A stretch of 64,000 nucleotides of DNA. It comes from Zelonia costaricensis (lineage: Eukaryota; Euglenozoa; Kinetoplastea; Trypanosomatida; Trypanosomatidae). Position numbers and translations under genes: made by a program. The stretch's first letter is position 1. Each line of letters starts with the position of its first letter. The stretch is taken from assembly GCA_030849075.1 (NCBI GenBank), contig JASAOO010003514.1, positions 1 through 64,000 of the forward strand, read 5' to 3'. The notes under the pieces are model-generated. The model saw only the letters and a list, made by a program, of their open reading frames with translations, was not told the DNA's origin and ran no database searches. Of the stretch, positions 31,601-40,205 are shown piece by piece.

Positions 31601-34600
31601 GCTCAGCGGCAGCCGCCTCTCGCGTGGATGATGAGGTGGCAGCGGGTGGGCTCGACGGCCCCGACCCACGAGGCGGCGGCGGCGACGCCACTCGCTGACC
31701 GGCGTCCGCGAGCGGTCTCGCGTGGTCGAGGCCAACGGGGGCGGTCAGCGACTTCAGCAACTCCGAGTGCGCCGCCGCTGCTGCCGCTGCCGCACCTGCT
31801 GGCTTGCGCGGCCCTGGTGAGGGCCCCACAAGCTGGTCCGTCAGCACGAGCTCTGCCGACGGCGAGTCCAGGTGTAGCAGCTCACCGGCCTGCACCTGCA
31901 CCACCCCCTCGCCCTCGCCATCATCAGCCGCGGCAGAGCGGGCGGCGGGCGGCGGCGGCGGCGGTGTCAAGGCGGCCGAGCCGTTGCCGTCCCCCAGCTC
32001 CAGGCGGCGTGCCAGGCTGTGCTGCTTCTCTGGGGTAGCGACACTGCGTGAGTCCCCCAGCGGCTCGTCGCTCTCTCCCGAGCCCGCGATGAGGGAGGCT
32101 GGCAACTGCCCATGCCGCTGCCCTGACCTCGACTGCCGGTGCGACGGTGGCGTGGACACGGCGGCCGCCTCGACTCCTTCGTAGAAGTCAAGCACGTGCC
32201 GCCGCTGCCGACCTGCACTGCCGGCGCCGAAGGGCGTCGCCGACGGCGGGGGCGATGCCGAGGAGAGCGCCTCGAGCGAGGACGGACGTGAGTTGCCGTC
32301 AGAGGGCTGCGGCTGCGGGCTGGACGGCGAGCTGATCGCCGCCACGTTGACGTCCTTCTGTGGCGACAGCGCAGGGTGGTGCTGCGACTCGCGACGGCCC
32401 GGCCCCGACGCCGGTGCTGAGCCGCTGCCGCCGCCGCCACCGCCCTCCTCTTGCCTAGCACCAGAGCGTGGGCTTGTGCGCGCCGAGTCCGCCGGCGTCA
32501 AGGCAACGGTTGCCAACGCAGGCAGCCCCAGCCTCTTCCACAGGGTGGGGTGCAACTGGTCGAGGCGGGCACGCGAGCCTCCGCTCGAGAGCCGCAACAG
32601 CGCACCATGCTCCCCCGCCGCCCCCGTTGCGCTGGGGTACTCGTGCAGCTCGTGAACCGCCTTCACCGCGTCGCCGCCGTAGTTCACCTTCAGCCGCACT
32701 CGCACCGCCGGTGACGCCTGTGCGGCCCGCTCCACCGCCGGCACGACGTCCCAACCCTCCACGACGCCGTCGTCCATGTCGTCGCCCGTCACGTGCGTAC
32801 GGAGGAAGGCAAGGAGGCTGCTGAAGCACTCCCGCTGCGCATCCCACGAAACGTTCAGCGCCGCCTGCAGGAGCTCCGCCATGGCGCCCTTGCGCTCGTT
32901 CGTTGTGACCTCAAAGCGCATCCAGTGCCCCTCCGCCTCCGCGTCGTCGCTCACCGCGGCGCCATCGCCATCGCGTCCGGTGGTGACAGGGTCAGGTGGG
33001 AGGTAGTGCACGGCCTCGAACACCACTGCGTTCGCCGGCTTGGCCGCCCCCGCCTCTGCACCCCCGTCCGCCTCCTCCGCGGTCACAGCAGAGATCGAGG
33101 CGGAGAGCGAGCTCGCTGGCACGGCGGCCTGCAAGGCGGCCAGGAGGTCCGCATCCAGCGCCGCTCGTGCACCGTCGCCGAGGGCATCCGGCGAGGGGCG
33201 TAGCAGCACATTGAGCACGCGGCAGAGGAGGTGGCCGGCAGGGTGGTCATAGGACAGCACGTACGTCCGCGTTCGACGCACCTTGGCGCGTCGCCCGCTG
33301 CTCTGTCGCGCGCCTGCGGCAGGGGCCACCGCCACGCCACCGTCGCCACCCTCCATGCTTCCCGCCGCGGCGTCCGCTGCGGCCCTCGGGTCCCCCGCAT
33401 CGTTCATAAAGAGGGCGCCAAGGCTGGCAACATCGGGTGAGGCGACCTCGCTGCTGCCGCGGGGTGCACCGCGCCGCTCTCGCGCCGCGCCGGCGGTGGG
33501 GCTGCGCGATGACGCGGGGGGCGGCCCAAAGGACACGAAGGAGGAGGACGCGATGGAGGCGCCAGGGCCCGTCGGCACGTCGTTGGCGCTGTTGCCCGAG
33601 TTCCACAGGTGGTGGATCGACGTGGTGTTGACAAGCCCGTTCGCGCTCTCCTCCCCGCCACCGCCGCCCGTGCCAGTGGGAGACGCCACGGCGGGGGTGC
33701 CAACAAAGCTGGGGTGGTGAGCCCCGGTGGCGGCCGTGGCCGCACGCGGCGCGTCCAGCGCGGCCAGCAAACTGCGGTGCTCGGCGCCGGGCGGCGAGGA
33801 CAAGGCCACCGGCCGGGCCGCTGCATAGTCGTCCCCGCCGTCCCACTGGCCCACCCCCGGCGATGCCCGCAGCGGCGCCTGCGTTGCGTTGAACGCGGCC
33901 ATCGAGTTGTCCAGCGTGGGCGGGGCCACGGATGACAGCCACGGGTGCGCCGACGTCGTCGAAGCGTTCGCGGCGCGGCTGCCGCCATCCCGCGCACGCG
34001 AGGCGGTCGAGGCGGTCCCGGCCGACGGCGAGGGTGGCTGCGACGCTGACTGCTTGGGCACGTAGAGGCGGCTGATGTGGCAGGTGCAGTACACATCGCC
34101 GCGCTCGTCGCAGCCGGCGTAGAAGACATCCACGTGGCCCCCAGCAAGAGCGGAGAGAGAGGTGGACGGACGGCGTGATGGCGCCGTTGCTGCCGCCGCA
34201 AGTGGGGACAGCGGGGGCGGTGCACTGAAGTAGAGCGTCAGCGGCGGCACTGCAGCAGCCCGGTCCTTGGCGCCCTCGGCGGCCGTCGCCGTGTCGGACG
34301 CCCCGAGCACCGCGGTCGCTCCATCACCGCCACTGCTGCCGCCTCGGCACGGACGCGCCATCGAGTGCAGCGCGGCGCGTCGCAGCACCGCCGCCTCGGC
34401 CGCCGTGCACAGCTCCCGCACGTACGCGTCCCCGCTCGCTGCCGCCGTGGTGCTGCTCTCCACACCGGTGTTGCGCTGCAGGGCGAGGGCCGTCAAGTGC
34501 GCCACCGGCACCGCCGCGGTGGGCCACGCAGGGCTGGCGGTGGACTCGCGCGACTCAGCATCCACGTCGTCGGCCAGCAAGAACGTTGAGATGACCCGCA

Positions 34601-37600
34601 CACACCCCCGCACCGTGAGCAGGTTGCCGGAGAGATTGAGCACCGTCAAGGCGGCCAGCATGCCGGTGCGATGGCGCCCTCGCCGCACGCTCACGCACAG
34701 GCCGCGGGCACCGGCGTCGGTCAGCCCCGAGTTGCTGAGGTGCAGCTCGCGGACATGGATGAAGGCGGCAGGGACGAGGCGGTGCCGCACGAGGGCGTTG
34801 AAGGCGGCGTGCGCCATGAGCTCCCCGAAGACGTCGCCTAGCCGCGTCTGCTCGCACACCGTGGCGCTGTCGAGCACGAACTCGATCTCGCCCTGGTCCT
34901 CGCGGTACATGTGCAGGCCCCGCCGCACCTCCGGCCCACGTAGGCGCTGCTCCACGGCGTCGCGGTGGTTCGCCTCGGCCACGAGCGCCTGCTGCGCCGC
35001 CGGGGGCACCAGCGACCACTCGAAGGTGTCCGACAGGTCAACGAGGTCGAGCGCCGGGCAGCTGAAGAAAATGTTCAGCAGCAGCTCACGGCAGCCCACC
35101 GGCGAGCACGTCTGGCTCAGCGGCACGCCGTGAAACACCAGGGTGGCCAGCGCGCAGCTTGCCGCGAAGCCCGCCACGTCGCTGAAGGCGGTCTGCTGGC
35201 GCCGCAAGAGCGCGCCCGAGTAGATGAGCGGTGTCTTGGCGAGCCGCAGCCGCCGCGGAGTGGGGCGTGGGCTGAGCGGCGGCTCCCGTGCGCCACGCAT
35301 GCGCACCTCGCCGTTGCGCTGCTCGCACTCGGCGACAGCGGCGGCGGCAGACTCGCCCGTGCCGAGCTCGACGGCGTCTCGGTACGCGGTGGCCGGCAGA
35401 GGCAGCAGAGCCGTCACCCCCGCCACGTTGTGCGACAGCACGAGCGTGTGCAGGCGGTGGGCCCGGCTGGCAGCGGCGAGCATGTCCGACACGCCGCGTG
35501 CGGAAGCCCGGCAGTCGCGCAGGTCCAGCAGGACGGGCCCAATCGGCAGCGCCGCGACGAGGTCGTCTACGCCGCCCCCGCGGCCGTGGCCGTTCCCGCT
35601 GCGGTGCACGCCTTGGCCGGCCTCCTTCCGAAGTGCCGCGTAGAGGTCCAGCAGCACAGGCGAGAAGAGCGCAGGGTCCTGCTCGAGGGCCCCGACGTTC
35701 AGCTTTGCCACGTAGACGGCGAGGATCTGCATGCCGTAGTCCTTCAGTGGGTTGCCCAGCAGTCGCACCTCCTCCAGCGTGGCAGCCATCCACAACGTCA
35801 TCTTGCCGAGGTGTGTGCAGCTGCGCTGCGTGATGGTGTTGCCGCTCAGGTCGAGCACGCGCAGGTACGGCAGCGGCGCCGTGGAGGCGGTCTCACCGTG
35901 TTGGCCGTAGTGCCTGCGCCCCCCGCTGCCGCTGCCGCTGCCGCCGCTTCGAGGGTGGGTCTGGGGCGACCGCGAAGGCGGCGGCGATGTGCGGCTTGCC
36001 GCCCGGCGGCCCTCGCCAGGCGCCGACAACCCACAGCACCCCCGGACGAGCTCGGCCACGGCGTCGTCGTCGAGCCCCATCTGCACCAGCCGGAGCTCCG
36101 CGAGTGCGTGGAGTTGCGGGATGATGTCTTGCGTGAACCACGTCCACTGATCGCGGCGCATGCGGTAGCAAGTGAGGTCGAGGGCAACGATCTGGCTCGA
36201 CTGTGTGTGGCGACGCAGGTGCACCTGCAGGCCGACCCACCCCACCGTGCCATCGGCGGCGAAGCGGTTGTACTCGTCCGTCATCGACCGCAGCGTCAGG
36301 TGCCCAAACGCAGACGACTCGGCCTCCTCGGCGTCTGCGGCGTCGCTGCACACCGCGTCGACGTCCCCGCCGCTCGTGCACGACGCGGGCTGCGAGGGCG
36401 CCGCGTGCGGCAGCGGCGGCGACGACCGCGCCTCTGCCCCGTGCGTACTGTCGCCCTGACTGCTAGGCGGCGAGCGCGCACTCGAAGCCGCGGCATTGGC
36501 AGCAGCAGCAGCAGCAGCAGCGGCGGCGGCAGTGGCGGCACTCGCACCGCTCAGCCGCGCGGCTGTGCTGCTCAGCGATAGCATCGAGACTCGGCGTGGC
36601 TCTGAGTCGATCTCGAGAGGGGCGCCCGAGGCGGCGGGGCACGCGTCTTCTGGGATGGCGAGGGTGACAACTCGCGCGGACCGCGTTGCGGCACCCCATC
36701 CAAGACGCCTCGCACCCGCGCTGGTTGATGGTGACGAGGTGCTCGTAGCGGGCGACTCGACGCCTCGCTGATGCGGTCCCGTTGCGGTCAGCAGCAGCGG
36801 CGGCGGCGGAGCGAGCACCGAGAGAAGCGAAGTTCTCTTCGCCGCCGGCGCGATCGCCGGGGGCCACGCCGAGGGCGTCGCCGCGTCTGTCGACGATGCA
36901 GACGAGAGAAGCCACCGCGTTGGCACTGCAGCTGCTGCGGTGTCCATGGCCGTGCGCGGCGCCCACGCCGACAGGGATGACGCGAGCGGCAGCGGCGCCG
37001 CCAGGCTCGTGGGTCGGCTGGGGTCGCCGGCGTCCCGCTGGTGGCTTGCAGCCGCGCGGAGCGGGGAGGTGGATTGCCGAGGCGCCGCCGCGTGACGTGC
37101 ATCGAGGGGCGCGGCGGTGGTGCCCGCACGGTAGCGGATGTGCGGGGTGAAGGCGCCGGCAGGGGAGCGCCCGAGCAGCGAGCTCGATGGCGAGGAGGAC
37201 GCGCGCGCTGCCGACTCCTGCGGGGCGCGCCACGTGAAGGGGGTCTGCGCCGCGCCGCTTACATCAAATCGGCCGCTGTGGTGCGTGCCGTTCCGCTGCC
37301 GGGTCAGCGGCGGGACTTGCCACACCGGGCTCGCCCACGCGTACGGTGTGGCGGCAACACCCGATGCGGTGGACGCAGGAAGCTGCGGCGTGGGCGGGCT
37401 GGCGCCTGCCCGCGGTGCCGAGGACCATTCGGCCGCAGAGGGGTGTGTCATGGAGGCGGACAGCGAGGACGCGGCGGGTGGCGCTGGGGCCGGCTGCGGC
37501 GCCGCCCCGCTCGGCCGCGGCTCTTCGTCCTCTCGCGCTGCCGCGCTGTTCACGCGGGCGCGAGGGGGACTGTGCTGCGGTAGCGTGTCGCCGGAGCTGT

Positions 37601-37733
37601 GTGGGGCGCCAACCGTGTCCGCCACCGCGTCATCGTCTGCGTCGGAGGCGACGAGTAGTGATGGGGAGCCTGAGGTGGCCACCGCGAAGCTACTCAGCAG
37701 GGACCGCGCCGGTCCTGCCCCGCTGGAGGGCAT
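28653..37733 (-). CDS. Giant leucine-rich-repeat protein with duplicated domain
   Basis: The 3026-residue product has no family name I can give. The first 560 residues are Ser/Ala/Pro-rich. Ribonuclease-inhibitor-type leucine-rich repeats follow: LRVLDLSGNTITQRSC near 620, and VRELHLSNSGLTDAGARGLC and LTVLNLSGNLLTVRGC near 990-1045. A domain of about 200-250 residues then occurs twice. The first copy starts near 1488 (RTYVLSYDHPAGHLLCRV) and the second near 2083 (KTFTLSYTHQEGTVICRA). Both contain an NER[KR]xAx[AL] helix and end in a YG-x-VH tail. Long Ser/Pro/Ala linkers surround the copies. A separate conserved-looking C-terminal module begins near 2750 (YERVLEGKYKRLMRVAYEG) and runs to the end, with a final helix pair. 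LRRs suggest a protein-binding scaffold, perhaps cytoskeletal; this is inference. The first ATG is at 37733, but in-frame coding character extends to about 37928. Confidence 0.8.
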   Translation of the reverse strand: MPSSGAGPARSLLSSFAVATSGSPSLLVASDADDDAVADTVGAPHSSGDTLPQHSPPRARVNSAAAREDEEPRPSGAAPQPAPAPPAASSLSASMTHPSAAEWSSAPRAGASPPTPQLPASTASGVAATPYAWASPVWQVPPLTRQRNGTHHSGRFDVSGAAQTPFTWRAPQESAARASSSPSSSLLGRSPAGAFTPHIRYRAGTTAAPLDARHAAAPRQSTSPLRAAASHQRDAGDPSRPTSLAAPLPLASSLSAWAPRTAMDTAAAAVPTRWLLSSASSTDAATPSAWPPAIAPAAKRTSLLSVLAPPPPLLLTATGPHQRGVESPATSTSSPSTSAGARRLGWGAATRSARVVTLAIPEDACPAASGAPLEIDSEPRRVSMLSLSSTAARLSGASAATAAAAAAAAAAANAAASSARSPPSSQGDSTHGAEARSSPPLPHAAPSQPASCTSGGDVDAVCSDAADAEEAESSAFGHLTLRSMTDEYNRFAADGTVGWVGLQVHLRRHTQSSQIVALDLTCYRMRRDQWTWFTQDIIPQLHALAELRLVQMGLDDDAVAELVRGCCGLSAPGEGRRAASRTSPPPSRSPQTHPRSGGSGSGSGGRRHYGQHGETASTAPLPYLRVLDLSGNTITQRSCTHLGKMTLWMAATLEEVRLLGNPLKDYGMQILAVYVAKLNVGALEQDPALFSPVLLDLYAALRKEAGQGVHRSGNGHGRGGGVDDLVAALPIGPVLLDLRDCRASARGVSDMLAAASRAHRLHTLVLSHNVAGVTALLPLPATAYRDAVELGTGESAAAAVAECEQRNGEVRMRGAREPPLSPRPTPRRLRLAKTPLIYSGALLRRQQTAFSDVAGFAASCALATLVFHGVPLSQTCSPVGCRELLLNIFFSCPALDLVDLSDTFEWSLVPPAAQQALVAEANHRDAVEQRLRGPEVRRGLHMYREDQGEIEFVLDSATVCEQTRLGDVFGELMAHAAFNALVRHRLVPAAFIHVRELHLSNSGLTDAGARGLCVSVRRGRHRTGMLAALTVLNLSGNLLTVRGCVRVISTFLLADDVDAESRESTASPAWPTAAVPVAHLTALALQRNTGVESSTTAAASGDAYVRELCTAAEAAVLRRAALHSMARPCRGGSSGGDGATAVLGASDTATAAEGAKDRAAAVPPLTLYFSAPPPLSPLAAAATAPSRRPSTSLSALAGGHVDVFYAGCDERGDVYCTCHISRLYVPKQSASQPPSPSAGTASTASRARDGGSRAANASTTSAHPWLSSVAPPTLDNSMAAFNATQAPLRASPGVGQWDGGDDYAAARPVALSSPPGAEHRSLLAALDAPRAATAATGAHHPSFVGTPAVASPTGTGGGGGEESANGLVNTTSIHHLWNSGNSANDVPTGPGASIASSSFVSFGPPPASSRSPTAGAARERRGAPRGSSEVASPDVASLGALFMNDAGDPRAAADAAAGSMEGGDGGVAVAPAAGARQSSGRRAKVRRTRTYVLSYDHPAGHLLCRVLNVLLRPSPDALGDGARAALDADLLAALQAAVPASSLSASISAVTAEEADGGAEAGAAKPANAVVFEAVHYLPPDPVTTGRDGDGAAVSDDAEAEGHWMRFEVTTNERKGAMAELLQAALNVSWDAQRECFSSLLAFLRTHVTGDDMDDGVVEGWDVVPAVERAAQASPAVRVRLKVNYGGDAVKAVHELHEYPSATGAAGEHGALLRLSSGGSRARLDQLHPTLWKRLGLPALATVALTPADSARTSPRSGARQEEGGGGGGSGSAPASGPGRRESQHHPALSPQKDVNVAAISSPSSPQPQPSDGNSRPSSLEALSSASPPPSATPFGAGSAGRQRRHVLDFYEGVEAAAVSTPPSHRQSRSGQRHGQLPASLIAGSGESDEPLGDSRSVATPEKQHSLARRLELGDGNGSAALTPPPPPPAARSAAADDGEGEGVVQVQAGELLHLDSPSAELVLTDQLVGPSPGPRKPAGAAAAAAAAHSELLKSLTAPVGLDHARPLADAGQRVASPPPPRGSGPSSPPAATSSSTREAAAAEPAAVSASVGGGSGEEEVEEEETAIASPIRVQRRTSQLVGRVKTFTLSYTHQEGTVICRAWRLLHLSASANRSGSESNVSREATAEVGASPTLSSPPRALAAVAQEARECLCNDFLAFLQPPDDDIEHVVLSVSLHGDGGVATAMLQVQVQTNERRAALADRLQHSNHGVRRGLAGRGGRGGLVPLTVQEVDRYYFPRLTRFLRRYKSVADTAAQLQAYLEPRAELQARLLQSYGSVGALVHYYHGSPAALEHELGVSSWQSLTEPQPQPSPPPATGTSGQLTEDVMSPTVAVDRVRVRDQAAAAAAAAAPTAPVAVTPGGPDKGRGGSLAIPETSTGYDAAEGSVPADAIDADEPSRTPTSQGVASSAGRPSPPPASAPSSRPPSRSASAGATVAAAPAVPGRPPPHPRRPPTPPHAITHTSSISFDEVTEEPTSEAGPVVVLRGSTPTPTPRSPSNSLSLNPQYFPVVYRQAITSATPPSRSTLDDGAERSSMPQLAASSSLIPVAGGSGEPAHDADTDSGMVSPLTALSSAAASPNPSHLGPAHASSSLSASPAPRMELQLDVADEAPAALSPPDGMRPPLRSSPAEPPYADEHVHSSPLGPSGVAIPSVSSLSSVIKPSPKLQPEPGTAPPPRTAAGTERSDDHSSARGGGGNTNKNAAASSATAAAAAAVAAGARPPKPDSRRTSTISAIVPPTRAGHEGRNAEYERVLEGKYKRLMRVAYEGVAHGSVPLAPQHQQKTVLGRGKWGTQKVELSLEWEILFVLTFEKSRKIGRSSRRAQMLVHPVGFGFECVAGDEASGHGGSRFGATASGTFYFGDASSLHSSAVNGETGDSMHHHPSTTPSSKTSRKKESTRSLASHLIIHVQRPFTPDEVGSSAQEMEKTLLAGALLTVSSTTSKGAWLLGSDDASNASRASAVAPQTAQEFVFQLCQPSITLDIEMKNAQHVQEALRLLKHSIRRATQAIEKAMLNANLPLPKS

Positions 37734-37928
37734 GCAGCCGAGGGAAAGTGGCAGTTGTGTCTTGGACACTCGTGTCACCGTCACACGCAAGAGCAGAGGG
37801 TCGGCAAGTGCGTCAGAGCAGTGCTCAAAGTCGTTGATTTCGCGCAGGTACTCGGCGGAGATGAGCACCGGGCGGGGGTTGATGGATGCGTTGCCTCTGT
37901 CGCGGCGGGTGGCCGAGTGCACACACAA
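37734..37928 (-). other. In-frame open, coding-like leader upstream of the LRR gene ATG
   Basis: The LRR reading frame stays open for 65 codons upstream of its first ATG, back to a TGA at 37929-37931. There is no ATG in any frame of this stretch. Its translation (for example PVLISAEYLREINDFEHCSD) is not low-complexity and its codons are GC3-rich like the gene's. It may be coding by non-AUG initiation, or the true ATG may have been lost to a sequence error. Confidence 0.45.
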
Positions 37929-37942
37929 TCACGCACACAAAA

Positions 37943-37944
37943 CT
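37943..37944 (-). promoter_or_regulatory. Predicted spliced-leader acceptor AG (LRR gene)
   Basis: The transcript has GCTTTCTCTTTGTTCTCCCG about 20-40 bases before this AG, the first AG downstream of the tract. It would give a 209-nt leader to the ATG at 37733. Confidence 0.4.
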
Positions 37945-39730
37945 CAAATGTTCGCGTGTCAGTACAGCGGGAGAACAAAGAGAAAGCACCGCACAGCCCA
38001 GGCAGCGGCGTTTTCCTTGTCCTCGTCGAACTGCAGCGCGCCCCTTCCCCTTGCAGGCGAGCCGGCGCACACCTGCGGGTGGGTGACGGAGCGAAGCGCT
38101 GCCGAGAACGGTACGGCACCGAGAGCGCAGCGGTGCAGGGGTGCCTGCGCGGAGCACAACCCCCGCCCCTTCAGCGAGCGACACACGAGAAAGGGGATGG
38201 AGTGTGAAGAGAGACGACGCGCTTGCGCAGCGCTGCATCCGCTGGGGAAGACGAGGAGATGGGGGGAAGACAAGCACACACGCAGCAGTACAGCTGAGAA
38301 GACGGCGAGGAAGGCGAGGGCGGGAGCACTGGTACAAGCAAGTCTTGAAGTGGAAGACACAGAAGAAGTCGACAGAGGAGAGAGAAAGAGAGCCGAAGGG
38401 GAATGGAGTTGGTGCACTGCTGCACTGTGGCCTGTCAAACCGAACTCACACACATGCGCAGACACGCGCTCAGACAGTTCGAGCAGGAAAGGGAGGGAAG
38501 GAGGGCGGGGGAGCAGGAGACTGGGACGGTAGTGGTCAAGAGCGGGTCTCAAAAGACTGAGGTGTACAAGAGAGAGGAGGAGAAGAGAGCGAGCGCACGC
38601 ACACAGAAGGTTGGGGGGTGCACGTGCGCACCGGTGCCGCAACGAGAAAGGAACTGGGGAGGGAAGTGGTGAAGGATTATCAGCGTGCCGTGTCAGCCTG
38701 CGAGCGTCCTGATGCGTCTGCGTGTGAGAGGGAGCGTGGCGAGAAGGGGATCAAGTAGGAGGCCAGACTTTGCAGAAGCCACGAGCCGGCTTGGGGGGGG
38801 GGGGGGAACGACGGGGGGAGGGGAGGTGGGGGGAGGATATCTAATGGAACACGAGGGAAGCGACAGAGGGCGTGCAGGGGTGCACCAGGAGCGGCCGCCG
38901 CGATCGCCCTTGCCGCGCCACTACAAAGGTGAAGTGGGGGAGGGCGCTGCGCGTGTTCGTGTGTGCTTGTGTGGACGGGTTTATGGAGGAGGGGCTAATG
39001 CTCGTATAGCGCTGCAGCTGTACGCGTAGTGATAAACATATGAACATGTTTGCGCGCGTGTGTGTATGTGTGTGAAGGTGTGCGAGTGTGTGACATTGGG
39101 GGAGCAGCGCAGCGCAGGGGGGGGGTCAGCAGGTGAGTTTGAGGAAGCAGAGGAGGTAGAACACGTGAAGCGCGAGAGGTTTAGCGGGTGATCTGGTCCG
39201 TCAAGATACGAGGGGAAAGAAAGGAGGAAGCACGGGCACCCTACGTGGTGCAAAGGTGTGCCGAGCTTTCCATGGCGAACAGCGCCGCGGTGCCTCACCT
39301 ACGCTGGGGGGCACCACAAACAAGGGCTGAGAGAACGGCAGGAAGCGTTGACCACCATCACCACACCCTCGTCGGACCGCATCGCCAAAGCGCCGCTCAG
39401 GAAGGCACACGAGCTTCGACGTGGCAAGGCGGCTCCTGTGCCCGAGGGCAGGGGCAAGGAAGACGCAGCCGTGGGCCACGCAACACTGCGCTGCTTCCAC
39501 CGTTTTCTCACCCCCCCCTTCCTCACAGTCCGTCTCTCCACGCCCGCGCTGTCGCTGCTTTGGGTTCTCTTTAACGCGTTTAGGGGCGTATCGATGAGGG
39601 GGAGCGAGAGAGAGCGCTGCCACCTGCGGCACGGCACTGCAGGACATCGCAAACACAGAAAGCGGACGGTGACGGCCGTGCCCCGTGAGCGAGGGCCTCC
39701 TCTAGCCCCCACCCCCCTCTACCCCTTCCA

Positions 39731-39838
39731 GCCGCCATCCCCCTTCGCCTAATCCGCTCAATGGCTACGCAGTGCGCGCACACATTCGGAGAGCGGCGAA
39801 CACTCGCGCGTTCGGATCAGGCGAAGGGGGATGGCGGC
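39731..39838. repeat. Long inverted repeat (26-bp arms, 56-base loop)
   Basis: The left arm is 39731-39756 and the right arm 39813-39838; they are reverse complements with one mismatch (an A/G difference at the position after CTTCGCCT). Read as RNA on either strand this forms a strong stem closing a 56-base loop. It lies about 370 bases downstream of the PAM2-like stop codon, probably in that gene's 3' UTR or the spacer. Confidence 0.85.
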
Positions 39839-40205
39839 CCTGAGAAAAGGAGGAGGGGTGAAGGCAAAGCGCAGCACCCGGGCCAGGCTAGAGTCACGTC
39901 GGCACGCCCACCCGCGCCAGCCGCGGCACGAAACAGAAACAGCGGCACCATCGCACGCGGCCACGTCAGCACAAACAAACATGCGCACACTGCACTCCCA
40001 TTGCGCCACCAGACTGGAGACAAGAGAATAGCCCCGCTGCTCGTCGAAGCTTGTGTGCTCGGGGTGTCCACGCACACGCTCGCAGCGGCCGAGTGTGGCG
40101 GGAGATTGGGAATGCCGAGCGTGCACTGCCTCGGTGCAAGACGCGCATCAAGGCAGTCGCACGACATGCGCACTCCCCTCTCGCCGCACCACTTCTCCTG
40201 GTCCC

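Larger units (their letters stand above)
37929..40205. other. Intergenic region with long inverted repeat
   Basis: About 2.3 kb between the PAM2-like gene and the LRR gene. It holds a G14 run near 38793, G-rich runs near 38815-38840 and 39113-39125, a TG-type run near 39058-39072 and the inverted repeat at 39731-39838. By position the region nearest 40205 is the 3' UTR of the PAM2-like gene. No further gene is supported. Confidence 0.55.

Noticed and set aside
34965..36581. A 538-residue plus-strand open frame inside the LRR gene
   Set aside because: Antisense to the LRR repeats and without family features; explained by codon bias.
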